Assembly (NCBI GenBank): GCA_016778465.1
Contig: JADHPM010000011.1
Coordinates: forward strand, 1-50,097
DNA length: 50,097 bases
Source: Methylophilaceae bacterium
GTDB lineage: Bacteria > Pseudomonadota > Gammaproteobacteria > Burkholderiales > Methylophilaceae
Direction: 5' to 3'
In this document: positions 18,001 through 27,124 of the stretch, one piece after another
Layout of the letters: each line of letters begins with the position of its first letter
Position numbering within the stretch: position 1 is the stretch's first letter
Notes under the pieces: model-generated
The model's input: only the letters and a program-made list of their open reading frames with translations
What the model was told of the DNA's origin: nothing
Databases searched by the model: none
Translations under genes and position numbers: made by a program

Positions 18001-21000
18001 CTAGAATTCTCTTTTACTAAAACTCCCATAATTGAGAAGTATTGTTGGTAATATTAATAGATTTAATATTGTTGAAGTGAAAAGACCGCCAATAATAATT
18101 GTTGCCATGGGGCCCTCAATTTCTTTCCCCGGCTGACCTGAGCCAAGCGCGATGGGCGTAAGGGCAAGACCTGCAACCAAAGCCGTCATAAGTATTGAGG
18201 GCAGTCGCTCCTTAGCGCCTTGTATACAAGTTTCAAGGTTCCATAAACGATTTTCATTTTCTACAAGGTGTTGGTAATGGGAAATGAGCATGATTGAGTT
18301 TCTAAGCGTAATACCAAAGAGTGTTACAAATCCAACTAATGACCCAATCGATACCCATCCACCATAAAAAAGAGCTGCTAAAACACCCCCAATTAATGCA
18401 AAAGGTAAATTTAAAACAGTGAGACTTAGGTTGCGTAATGATCCGAAAGCAATATACAGCATTAACAGAACTGCACTTCCAGCAAGAATTGAGTGGGTAA
18501 TGAGCTCTTCCCTTGATTTAGCATTTTCTTGAGCTGAACCTGTTAATTCATAATAGACACCATTATTAAAATTAAGAGCCTCTAATTTTTTTGACAATTC
18601 ATTAACAAAATCATCGATATCCCTTTTTTCAATATTTGATGTGATTGTTTGTACACGCTTCCCATCCTGATGCAGGATCTTAGAGCGGCCATTTTGCTGT
18701 GTGATGTCAGCAACTTTTTCCAAGGGAAGCACTTTATTATTTGCAGTGCGAATGGGTAATTTTTTTATGTCAGCAATGTCATCTTTGTAAAAATTATCAA
18801 GTGTGACAACAACGGGTATTTTGACTACACCATCATAAACAACTGGACCAGGAAACCCTTCATATGCAGAGCGTATGGTATCTAGTACCTCACTTTTATT
18901 AACCCCTAGTTGCGAGATTTTACTTTGATTAATTCTTATTCTTACCTCCGGAGTTCCTGGTGGAGATTGTATGGTGATATCTTTTGAGCCCTGAATTGTC
19001 TCTAATAATTGTGCAACTTTTTGAGCATCTTGGTCAATTGCATCTAAGCTATTACCAAAGATATTTACCACCACAGATGCGTTATAGCCAGATATAGTCT
19101 CTTCAATTCGCTCAGTGAGAAATGTATTGATTGCAAAATTCACTCCCACAAAGCCATTTTCTTCTGAATTCTTACCGTGAAGAATGTCATTAATTTGCTC
19201 TAAAACCTTGTCTTGACTTGGGCCATCCAGAGGGTCTAACTCAATCTCAAATTCACTGTAGTGTGTTCCAAATGTGTCAGCTCCCAAGGGCGACCTCCCA
19301 ACCCATTGAGCTATTGATTTTACTCCCTCAATCTGTCTAATTTGCTTGGTAACTAAATTGCCTACTCGGATGGATTCTTTCTCGGAGGTACCCGGGTAGG
19401 CTGTCATGTGCATAATGAAGTGACCTTCATGCAAAGGCGGTATGAACTGTGTTTTAAGGAATGGTATAAATGCTAACCCTACACAAATTAATAATAAAGA
19501 TATAAAGACAATTAGTTTTGATTGGCCCTCAATCTTTCTTAATAATTTTTCGTAATATCTCTTTATTACTCTAATAACGGGTGAATCATTACTTTCAATA
19601 TTTGAGTAGCCTAAAAGTAAGTAGCATAAGGCAGGCGTAACAGTCAGAGCTACAAACAAAGAAGCAATAATGGATGATATGTAAGCAATTCCTAGTGGGC
19701 CAAAGAGCTTTCCTGCGACACCTGAAAGTGAGAGTAGGGGTAAAAACACCAAAACAATAATGATTGTTGCAAATACGACAGACTTTCTGACCTCCATTGA
19801 AGAATTAAAAACAACCTGATAAATAGGTGCCGGTTTTGATTTAGCTTTATTTTGTCGCAATCGTCTAAATATATTTTCAACATCAATAATGGCATCGTCA
19901 ACAACTTCACCCAACGCAATTGCCAAACCACTCAAAACCATAACATTTAGCCCCATATTAAAGTAGCTCATTACGCAAATTGCTGACAAAAGTGAAATGG
20001 GGATGGCAATTGCAGAGATAAATGCTGTTTTTATGTTAAATAGAAAAAGGTATAGAATCGAAATGACCATTGCAGCCCCAACAATAATATCAAATCTTAA
20101 GCCTTTAATTGAAGCATCGATAAAGTTAGCGGGCTTAAATAGGTCCGGATAGAGCTCAATAGATTCTTTCTTCATCAGGGGCTTTAAGTTATTGAGTGAG
20201 CTTTCTAATTCTGAGGTGAGCTTATACGTATCAGATCCTAGTTGACCTTGCACAGAGAGGTATACCCCCACTTGCTCATTAATTGATACTGCGCTGATGG
20301 AGGGTGCTGCACCGTATTCAACATTTGCCACTTGCTCTATAAATATTATTTTCCCTGCACTATTTACGATGGGAGTTTTCTTGAAATCATCTAATGATTT
20401 GGACTGACCATCAGCATTGATGATGATCCTTTGATTATTATTTTCAATAAACCCTCCTCCCGTTAAGCCGGTTGAATTATTAATGGCCTCTATAACCTGA
20501 GCAATTGCGGTATCATGCTTTAACAGTTTTTCAGGATCGACTTGAATTTGAATTTGCATAACTGAACCTCCAAAACGGTTCACATCAGCAACACCCTGCA
20601 CGGACATAAGTTGAGGAATAATGACTCTTTCAGCAAAGCTTCTCAACTCAATTGCATTTTTTTTATTTGATACAATGCCGACGCCTAAAACTGTTGAGGC
20701 AGATGAGGTCAGAGGAGTGATGGTTGGGATGATGCCACTTGGCATTGTCGAGGTAAGGGTGGCTATTTTTTCAGAAATTGACTGACGATTCATGTAAATA
20801 TTAGTATTTTCCTCGAAAATAATCGTGACAACCGAAAGTCCTGGAATGGATTGTGATCTGATTTGTTTAATCCCGATAGTGCCCCCAATTGCTAGCTCTA
20901 TGGGCCTAGTTACAAGCGTTTCAACTAAATCCGAAGAGAGCCCTGGTGACTCTGTTTGAATAACTACTTGTGTTGGCGAAAATTCAGGGAAAACATTGAG

Positions 21001-21105
21001 TGGACTGAGGCGTACCTGATAGATTCCATAGGCAATAATCAGAAAAGCTAAACCGATAACTACACCTGGGTATCTTATTGAAAAACGAATGAGAGCGGCC
21101 ATCAT
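18001..21105 (-). CDS. CzcA/CusA-like heavy-metal RND efflux permease
   Basis: A 1034-aa inner-membrane proton-driven pump. The first TM near residue 15 is followed by a periplasmic porter region opening with PLNVFPEFSPTQVVIQTESPG, typical of the heavy-metal (HME) branch. TM4 carries acidic residues in LGEVVDDAIIDVENIFRRL, where proton-relay residues sit. TM bundles lie at about 335-480 and 865-1020. The substrate cannot be read safely; the motif differs from CusA (VDAAIVMIEN), so copper/silver specificity is not implied. It is the last gene of an outer-membrane factor, adaptor and pump operon; the gap to the adaptor is 6 bp. No metal-sensing regulator is adjacent. Confidence 0.92.
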   Translation of the reverse strand: MMAALIRFSIRYPGVVIGLAFLIIAYGIYQVRLSPLNVFPEFSPTQVVIQTESPGLSSDLVETLVTRPIELAIGGTIGIKQIRSQSIPGLSVVTIIFEENTNIYMNRQSISEKIATLTSTMPSGIIPTITPLTSSASTVLGVGIVSNKKNAIELRSFAERVIIPQLMSVQGVADVNRFGGSVMQIQIQVDPEKLLKHDTAIAQVIEAINNSTGLTGGGFIENNNQRIIINADGQSKSLDDFKKTPIVNSAGKIIFIEQVANVEYGAAPSISAVSINEQVGVYLSVQGQLGSDTYKLTSELESSLNNLKPLMKKESIELYPDLFKPANFIDASIKGLRFDIIVGAAMVISILYLFLFNIKTAFISAIAIPISLLSAICVMSYFNMGLNVMVLSGLAIALGEVVDDAIIDVENIFRRLRQNKAKSKPAPIYQVVFNSSMEVRKSVVFATIIIVLVFLPLLSLSGVAGKLFGPLGIAYISSIIASLFVALTVTPALCYLLLGYSNIESNDSPVIRVIKRYYEKLLRKIEGQSKLIVFISLLLICVGLAFIPFLKTQFIPPLHEGHFIMHMTAYPGTSEKESIRVGNLVTKQIRQIEGVKSIAQWVGRSPLGADTFGTHYSEFEIELDPLDGPSQDKVLEQINDILHGKNSEENGFVGVNFAINTFLTERIEETISGYNASVVVNIFGNSLDAIDQDAQKVAQLLETIQGSKDITIQSPPGTPEVRIRINQSKISQLGVNKSEVLDTIRSAYEGFPGPVVYDGVVKIPVVVTLDNFYKDDIADIKKLPIRTANNKVLPLEKVADITQQNGRSKILHQDGKRVQTITSNIEKRDIDDFVNELSKKLEALNFNNGVYYELTGSAQENAKSREELITHSILAGSAVLLMLYIAFGSLRNLSLTVLNLPFALIGGVLAALFYGGWVSIGSLVGFVTLFGITLRNSIMLISHYQHLVENENRLWNLETCIQGAKERLPSILMTALVAGLALTPIALGSGQPGKEIEGPMATIIIGGLFTSTILNLLILPTILLNYGSFSKREF

Positions 21106-21111
21106 AGATAG

Positions 21112-22167
21112 CTAATCCTCATTTTCGTTCTTGATCTGGTATTTAAACTCTTCTGATAACAATAATTGCGCCCCATCAACCACTAAGTAATCTCCGTCAC
21201 GTAAATTTGTTTGTTTTATTAGCCACCCATTTTCGGTCTCATGTGGGTTCTCTAATGGCTTTCTTAGAAACTTTGGAGCATCGACATTTCTAATATAAAC
21301 CCATTGTTTTCCATGGCTCCACACTACAGATTCCTTAGGAATAAAAAGGTAATCATCAGATGTTTTTTGTGGCACCAATTTAATGATTAATTTTGAGCCA
21401 GGGGGTAATAATTTTTTTTGAATTAGATAATAAAAACCCTCACCCTGAATTGATCGATTTAATTTTGTTGAGGGGCCCAGCAGGACACCTTGGTAATTTT
21501 TTTGGTCATTCATATTGAACAGCGCAAGAATATTAGGCAGATCTTGATTGAATTTATTACTATCAATTATAATTTGTGCAAGTGAGCATTCCTGTAGTAG
21601 CAGGCAATGTTTATTTTTTTTAGAATTTGAAATTATTTCATCAAGTTTGCTACCCCAGTTGTATTGAATAGTGTTTCTAGCTAATTGTATTTCGCTTTCA
21701 CTTATTTCATATTCGTTTTTAAGGCCGTTCACTAGGATTTCTTGTTCACGAACGACTTTGTCTGAAATATTTTTATTATCCTGGTTAAGTCTAGTATATT
21801 TCTCCAAACGAGACTGCTCGTCATCAATTTGTAATTTTAATTTGTTCAAAATAAGATGATGTTTTCTTATTAAATTACCTAACTCAATTAGCTGATTGGT
21901 ATCAATGACCTCGCCGTGTGAAGAAATTTCCTTTTCATACGTTGTTTTTTGTATTGGCTCAACCTTAATATTGCTGTTTTTTTCAACCGCTTCAGAGAGA
22001 ATGACATAAGTTAGCCCCCCATCAACCTGCGTGTAATCAACAATAATCTCTTCCTCAAGCTCATCATCGTCAAAAAGTTCATCTTTTGAAACGAGGATCA
22101 GCAGCCAAATAAGTATTAGGATTAACAGCGACTGGATGACTATAATTAGAAAAGATTTATTGTTCAT
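21112..22167 (-). CDS. RND periplasmic adaptor (membrane-fusion) protein, divergent
   Basis: A 351-aa protein with one N-terminal TM (about 7-27), then a periplasmic domain. Residues about 90-170 form the long heptad-rich hairpin typical of adaptors, and the C-terminal half holds the beta-barrel and membrane-proximal parts (LFIPKESVVWSHGKQWVYIR; LRDGDYLVVDGAQLLLSEEF). An acidic patch (DELFDDDELEEEII) just after the TM is unusual. Sequence alone gives only a weak family match; position between the outer-membrane factor and the pump makes the role clear. It overlaps the upstream gene by 11 bp. Confidence 0.82.
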   Translation of the reverse strand: MNNKSFLIIVIQSLLILILIWLLILVSKDELFDDDELEEEIIVDYTQVDGGLTYVILSEAVEKNSNIKVEPIQKTTYEKEISSHGEVIDTNQLIELGNLIRKHHLILNKLKLQIDDEQSRLEKYTRLNQDNKNISDKVVREQEILVNGLKNEYEISESEIQLARNTIQYNWGSKLDEIISNSKKNKHCLLLQECSLAQIIIDSNKFNQDLPNILALFNMNDQKNYQGVLLGPSTKLNRSIQGEGFYYLIQKKLLPPGSKLIIKLVPQKTSDDYLFIPKESVVWSHGKQWVYIRNVDAPKFLRKPLENPHETENGWLIKQTNLRDGDYLVVDGAQLLLSEEFKYQIKNENED

Positions 22168-23572
22168 AAAAATCAGCCGCGTTATTAAAGAAATTTATTT
22201 GAAATATTGATTCAGCTTCCAAGCCAACTTGAATTAAATTATATACGGCATCGTGGAGTTGACGATCAAATTTTGATAAGTTTATTAATTCTTGCTCTAA
22301 CATAAAACGATCAAGAAGGCCCTCATCAAACCTCTTTAGTAGTTGGCTTGTGAGGTTTATTTTTTTTGCATTAATTTTTTTGGCATGTTCTAGTTGGCTC
22401 ATGAGGTTTATAAAATTGGCTTTTATAAATTCAACATCATTATTAAGCTTCAATTGATATTGCATGATCTTTACAACCTCTGCATCCCTTAGTTTTGAAG
22501 CTTTTGCAATATAAATTTCGCTCCTTTCATTAGATTTAAAAAGGAAATCGATACCCAGCTTCCAAATATTATTTCCAAACTCATAAACATACGCTGGCGT
22601 GAAGTTAAAATCTGGGTATTGCTTTGCATATTCATATTTAAGTTCACCCTCCGAGATTGCATAATGAGCTAACATGACTCTTAGGCCTATATTGTTTCTA
22701 AAGGCTTCTTTTTTCAGCTCATCAATCTTTCTATTATCTAGAAATTTTAAAGTTACTTTTTCTAGTGATTTTTCTAAATTTATAGGACTCAGTGGTATTA
22801 AATTAAATTTTTCAATATCTATACCTACAAGCAAAGCAATTTCGTGGGTCAAGAGTTGTTGCTGGGACTGGTAATTTAAGAGTGTTTTGTGAACATCATT
22901 TAGCTCAAGTTCTAAGGAATCGTAGTCAACTTGGGAAGCAATACCCATATAGACCCTATTTGACAGCATATCAAGTATTGACTTTCTTAGCCTCAATTCA
23001 TTTTTGAGGGTACTTATCAAATCACTATTTTTTGAGAATGTAAAAACTTTTTTTAATAAATTATTTTTCGCTTTCCATTCAATAGATTCATACTTAAGAA
23101 GAGCAAGCTGAGATTGATTAAACGCTATTTCATGCCTTATGATCTTTTTATTGGCAGACTCAAATGAAAAAGAAAAGCTTGCGCCGAATAAATTTTTTGA
23201 GATCTCCTCATTACTATCGCCACGACCGACAACTAAGCCAATTGAAGTAGGGGGACTTAGTAGCGAAATTTTTTCATTTTGTTGAATTACTTCCCACTCT
23301 GCATGGGCTACTCTTAACTCATAATTGAAAAACTCTTGAGCTAAAAAGAGTTCTTTGATCCCCCAAGATTTAATCGGCAAGGAGTCTTTGGGGTAATTTT
23401 GTGACAGTAAAAATTTTTCGAATTCATCATTGTCATGTCCAGCTTCAGCTATTTTAAGGTTTAATTCTTCTACCTCGACTTTCGCCTCCTCATAGGGAAG
23501 ATAACTGCATGATGTAAATGCAATGCATGCACATGTGATTGTAGCTGCTAGAATGGAATTTAAAAACCGCAT
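22157..23572 (-). CDS. TolC-family outer-membrane efflux protein
   Basis: A 471-aa helical outer-membrane factor. The start at ATG 23572 gives a signal sequence ending in AFTSC, an imperfect lipobox with Cys22, so it is probably a lipoprotein like CusC. An in-frame TTG at 23584 would add only four residues. The body has two long alpha-helical repeats separated by beta segments (TPAYVYEFGNNIWKLGIDF), the OEP layout. It heads the efflux operon. Similarity is diffuse, as is usual for this family. Confidence 0.85.
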   Translation of the reverse strand: MRFLNSILAATITCACIAFTSCSYLPYEEAKVEVEELNLKIAEAGHDNDEFEKFLLSQNYPKDSLPIKSWGIKELFLAQEFFNYELRVAHAEWEVIQQNEKISLLSPPTSIGLVVGRGDSNEEISKNLFGASFSFSFESANKKIIRHEIAFNQSQLALLKYESIEWKAKNNLLKKVFTFSKNSDLISTLKNELRLRKSILDMLSNRVYMGIASQVDYDSLELELNDVHKTLLNYQSQQQLLTHEIALLVGIDIEKFNLIPLSPINLEKSLEKVTLKFLDNRKIDELKKEAFRNNIGLRVMLAHYAISEGELKYEYAKQYPDFNFTPAYVYEFGNNIWKLGIDFLFKSNERSEIYIAKASKLRDAEVVKIMQYQLKLNNDVEFIKANFINLMSQLEHAKKINAKKINLTSQLLKRFDEGLLDRFMLEQELINLSKFDRQLHDAVYNLIQVGLEAESIFQINFFNNAADFYEQ

Positions 23573-23668
23573 ACCAAGCTTCAAAGTTGCTCATTGTCCA
23601 AATAAATAGTTAGGCTCAATTGTAAAGCAAACCGCTTGTTTTATAACACAAATAGTTGGAATTATTCC

Positions 23669-23696
23669 TTTTCCAAACAGACTAAGCTGTTATAAT
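23669..23696 (+). promoter_or_regulatory. tRNA-Leu promoter with extended -10
   Basis: TTTTCC (23669-23674), a 16-nt spacer and a perfect TATAAT (23691-23696) with an upstream TGT, i.e. the extended -10 TGnTATAAT. A GC-rich CGCG discriminator follows, as in stable-RNA promoters. It may also feed tig, clpP and clpX. Confidence 0.65.
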
Positions 23697-23722
23697 ACGC
23701 GATAATTTATTTTACAGATTTT

Positions 23723-23807
23723 GCGAGAGTGGCGGAATTGGTAGACGCACTGGATTTAGGTTCCAGCGCCGCAAGGCGTGAGAGTTCGAGTCTCTCTTCT
23801 CGCACCA
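23723..23807 (+). tRNA. tRNA-Leu (anticodon TAG)
   Basis: An 85-nt class II tRNA. Acceptor GCGAGAG pairs with TTCTCGC (one G-T), and CCA is encoded. Anticodon stem CTGGA/TCCAG with loop TTTAGGT gives TAG. The short variable arm GCCGCAAGGCG and the T-arm GAGAGTTCGAGTCTCTC are clear. The trigger factor ATG is only 18 nt after the CCA, with no terminator between. Confidence 0.97.
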
Positions 23808-23825
23808 ATTATTTTAGGAAATTGT

Positions 23826-25136
23826 ATGGCACAAGCAGTTGAAAAACTTAGTGATATTGAAAGGCGTGTGAAGGTTACGGTTCCAGTTGAGCCGCTCCAA
23901 GTTGAAATTACGAGTCGTTTTAAACAGATAATGAAGACAGCTCGTGTGCAGGGGTTTAGGCCTGGCAAGGTTCCACTTAATGTGGTTGAGCGTCAGTATG
24001 GTGGTGATGTTAAGTCTGAAATATACGCAAAGGCGATAGAAAAAAAGTTTGGAGAATTTGTTCAAGCTAATAATCTTCGCGTTGCGGGTATGCCTGATAT
24101 TCAGCATGAACCTCTTGAAAAAGTTACCAAGGACTTTGAGTTTACTGCGACCTTTGAAATCTTTCCAGAGTTTAAATTAGCTGATATCAAAAAACTGTCA
24201 ATCAGCAAACCCGATGTAAAAATTTCCAAGCAAGATGTTGAAAAAACTATCGAAGTCATCAGAAAGCAAAGAGCAACATACAAGTTAGTTGACAGGGTGG
24301 CCAAGTTAGATGACAAGGTTAATGTCCAGCTTCAATCATACATTGATGGAGATGTAGCCGAGTCAACAGGTAAGGAGCCTTTTGAAGTTGTCCTAGGTGA
24401 CGCTTCAAGAATCAAAACTTTTGATGAGCAATTGGTTGGCTTAAAAAAAGGCGATGGCAAAGAGTTTGAATTGAAATATCCAAAAGATTATGCAACAGAG
24501 CAGCTGGCTGATAAGACAGTCAGATATGTAGTTAAAGTGCTTGATGTATTTGAAGCTGAACTACCCAAAATCGATGAGTCCTTTGCTAAGTCTTTGGGAG
24601 TTGATAATGGTGATGTCAAGCAACTGAATGAAGAAGTGAATAATTCGCTTGCTCAAGAAATTGAGAGGAGAATTAAACAGAATTTAAAAGATCAGCTTTT
24701 TAAAGGGCTCGTTGATGCGCATAAATTTGATCTTCCAAAGTCCTTAATTAATGCTGAGATTAATCGTCTTGCTCAGGTGGCTTACCAAAACATGAAACAA
24801 AACGGTATGGATGATAAGGATATTAAACTTGACCCGACTATGTTTGAAGATAGAGCAAAGCAAATGAGTAAAACCAGAATTATTGTCTCTAAAATCGTTG
24901 AACTGAATAATCTCGAGGCATCAGCAGAACAAATTAAATCTAAAGTGGAGGAATTTGCCTCCAATTATGATGACAGAGATCAAGCAGTAAAATGGTTTTA
25001 CGAGGACCAGAAGCGATTAGAGGAACCGCGTGCTTTAGCTACCGAAGACAATGTTGTTGACTGGGCGCTTAAGTCATGTGATTTAAAATCAAAAAAAGTT
25101 AGCTTTGATGATGCACTTGCGGGGAAATTTTTATGA
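23826..25136 (+). CDS. tig: Trigger factor, ribosome-associated chaperone
   Basis: A 436-aa chaperone and peptidyl-prolyl isomerase acting at the ribosome exit tunnel. The ribosome-binding loop GFRPGKVP is near residue 45, the FKBP-type domain spans about 160-245, and the rest is the C-terminal substrate-cradling arms. The start is ATG 23826; a longer in-frame reading from 23778 would begin inside tRNA-Leu. Order tig-clpP-clpX-lon is the classic proteobacterial one. It overlaps clpP by 4 bp (ATGA). Confidence 0.97.
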   Translation: MAQAVEKLSDIERRVKVTVPVEPLQVEITSRFKQIMKTARVQGFRPGKVPLNVVERQYGGDVKSEIYAKAIEKKFGEFVQANNLRVAGMPDIQHEPLEKVTKDFEFTATFEIFPEFKLADIKKLSISKPDVKISKQDVEKTIEVIRKQRATYKLVDRVAKLDDKVNVQLQSYIDGDVAESTGKEPFEVVLGDASRIKTFDEQLVGLKKGDGKEFELKYPKDYATEQLADKTVRYVVKVLDVFEAELPKIDESFAKSLGVDNGDVKQLNEEVNNSLAQEIERRIKQNLKDQLFKGLVDAHKFDLPKSLINAEINRLAQVAYQNMKQNGMDDKDIKLDPTMFEDRAKQMSKTRIIVSKIVELNNLEASAEQIKSKVEEFASNYDDRDQAVKWFYEDQKRLEEPRALATEDNVVDWALKSCDLKSKKVSFDDALAGKFL

Positions 25137-25762
25137 AGAAAAGTAACGTGGATTCTATTAGCCAATTTTCAGCTAATAACTTGGGTTATGTACCCATGGT
25201 TATTGAGCAGAGTGGTCGCGGTGAGAGAGCCTATGATATATATTCGCGCCTTCTCAAGGAACGTGTTATTTTCCTGATTGGTCCTATCGATGATATGACT
25301 GCAAATGTTGTAGTCGCTCAAATGCTATTCCTAGAAGCCGAAAATCCTGATAAGGATATATCTTTATACATTAACTCTCCAGGTGGATCTGTTACCGCTG
25401 GAATGGCAATATATGACACAATGCAGTTTATCAAGCCAGATGTAAGCACTCTTTGTATAGGGCAGGCTGCCAGTATGGGAGCGTTACTATTAACAGCTGG
25501 GACAAAAAAGAAAAGATTTTGTTTGCCTAACTCGCGAGTCATGATCCATCAACCTCTGGGTGGTTTCCAGGGACAGGCGTCGGATATTGAGATTCATGCT
25601 AAAGAAATTTTATATTTAAAAGAAAAATTAAATGAAATTCTTTCCAAGCATACTGGTCAACCATTAGAGAAGATTGCGATCGACACAGATCGTGATAATT
25701 TCATGAGTGCGAGTAACGCAGTTGATTATGGCATGGTTGATGAAGTTATCGCTAAGCGCTAA
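25133..25762 (+). CDS. clpP: ATP-dependent Clp protease proteolytic subunit
   Basis: A 209-aa serine protease that assembles as a tetradecamer under ClpX. The triad is Ser114 ([11 protein letters not shown]), His139 (MIHQPLGG) and Asp188 (DRDNFMSA). The oligomerisation and hydrophobic-cleft sequences are standard. Its start overlaps the tig stop, and clpX begins 23 bp downstream, so the three form an operon. Confidence 0.98.
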   Translation: MKKSNVDSISQFSANNLGYVPMVIEQSGRGERAYDIYSRLLKERVIFLIGPIDDMTANVVVAQMLFLEAENPDKDISLYINSPGGSVTAGMAIYDTMQFIKPDVSTLCIGQAASMGALLLTAGTKKKRFCLPNSRVMIHQPLGGFQGQASDIEIHAKEILYLKEKLNEILSKHTGQPLEKIAIDTDRDNFMSASNAVDYGMVDEVIAKR

Positions 25763-25785
25763 TTTATTTTAATAAACGAGTTGAT

Positions 25786-27057
25786 ATGGCTGATAAAGAT
25801 AAAGAAAAATCACTTTTTTGCTCCTTTTGTGGAAAAAATCAATCAGAAGTTAAGAAATTAATTGCGGGTCCCTCCGTATTTATTTGTAATGAGTGTGTAG
25901 ATCTCTGTAACGATATCATTGTTGAAGAAACGAAACAAAATCTGGATGTAAATGAAAAAACAGATTTTGATTTACTTACCCCACAACAATTGTTTGATAA
26001 GCTCGGTGAATATGTTATTGGTCAAGGAGAAGCTAAAAAGAGTCTAGCTGTTGCTGTCTATAATCACTATAAACGACTTACAGAATCAAACCTCGACTCG
26101 TCACTGAACGAAGTTAATATCTCAAAAAGTAATATCCTATTCATTGGGCCAACGGGCTCCGGTAAAACGTTATTAGCTCAAACTCTAGCTGACTTGCTTC
26201 AAGTACCATTTGTGATTGCTGACGCGACAACATTAACTGAAGCTGGTTATGTTGGAGAAGATGTCGAGAATATTATGCAAAAGTTATTGCAAAAATGCGA
26301 TTACGATGTCGAGAGAGCGCAAAAGGGAATTGTTTACATTGATGAGGTTGATAAAATATCCAGAAAAACTGATAACCCCTCTATCACTAGAGATGTCTCC
26401 GGTGAAGGGGTTCAGCAGGCACTTTTAAAACTTATCGAAGGTACTGTTGCCTCAGTTCCTCCTCAGGGTGGCAGGAAACATCCTAATCAAGAGTTTGTTC
26501 AAATTGACACGACCAATATACTATTTATCTGCGGCGGTGCTTTTGATGGTTTAGAAAAAATTATCCAACAAAGGACCGAAAAAAACAGTATCGGTTTTGG
26601 TGCAGAGGTGTTTAATAAAAATGATGTTGCAAGTTACACCAATTTAGTGCGAATTGTTGAGCCAGAAGATCTAATAAAGTTTGGACTGATACCAGAATTT
26701 ATTGGAAGACTGCCAGTAATTACAACTCTTGATGCGCTTGATAAAGATGCCTTAATTGAGATTTTATTAAAACCAAAGAATGCGCTCACAAAACAATTTC
26801 AAAAATTATTTATCATGGAGGGCGTGGATTTAGAATTCCGTGATGACGCCCTTGATGCAATTGCAGAAAAAGCACTTGAACGTAAATCTGGTGCCAGAGG
26901 CCTTAGATCTATTATTGAAGTTGCTTTAAAGCAAATTATGTTTGAAATACCAAGCATATCGAATCTTGAAAAGGTTGTAATTGATAAGAATGTTATTTTG
27001 AAAAACCAAGAACCCTACATGATTTTTTCTGAATCAAAAAAAGAGCAATCAACGTAA
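25786..27057 (+). CDS. clpX: ATP-dependent Clp protease ATP-binding subunit ClpX
   Basis: A 423-aa AAA+ unfoldase. The N-terminal zinc finger has Cys12, Cys15, Cys34 and Cys37. The Walker A is GPTGSGKT and Walker B is VYIDEVDKI; the pore and arginine-finger regions follow, ending in the small domain [14 protein letters not shown]. It feeds tagged substrates to ClpP. It is the third gene of the tig operon and is followed by a 67-bp gap with a candidate heat-shock promoter for lon. Confidence 0.98.
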   Translation: MADKDKEKSLFCSFCGKNQSEVKKLIAGPSVFICNECVDLCNDIIVEETKQNLDVNEKTDFDLLTPQQLFDKLGEYVIGQGEAKKSLAVAVYNHYKRLTESNLDSSLNEVNISKSNILFIGPTGSGKTLLAQTLADLLQVPFVIADATTLTEAGYVGEDVENIMQKLLQKCDYDVERAQKGIVYIDEVDKISRKTDNPSITRDVSGEGVQQALLKLIEGTVASVPPQGGRKHPNQEFVQIDTTNILFICGGAFDGLEKIIQQRTEKNSIGFGAEVFNKNDVASYTNLVRIVEPEDLIKFGLIPEFIGRLPVITTLDALDKDALIEILLKPKNALTKQFQKLFIMEGVDLEFRDDALDAIAEKALERKSGARGLRSIIEVALKQIMFEIPSISNLEKVVIDKNVILKNQEPYMIFSESKKEQST

Positions 27058-27066
27058 GATTTTGAT

Positions 27067-27094
27067 CTTGTAATTTTAATTATCGACCGCATAA
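27067..27094 (+). promoter_or_regulatory. Candidate sigma-32 (RpoH) heat-shock promoter for lon
   Basis: CTTGTAA (27067-27073), a 13-nt spacer and CCGCATAA (27087-27094), against the RpoH consensus CTTGAAA and CCCCATNT. The match is six of seven in the -35 and most of the -10. It lies 30 bp before the lon ATG, where a heat-shock promoter is expected. The call rests on motif match and position alone. Confidence 0.5.
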
Positions 27095-27124
27095 TAGTAT
27101 TAACTTAATTAGAAAAAAATACGA

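Noticed and set aside
23778-23825. 16-residue extension of trigger factor
   Set aside because: It begins inside tRNA-Leu; ATG 23826 gives the normal N terminus.
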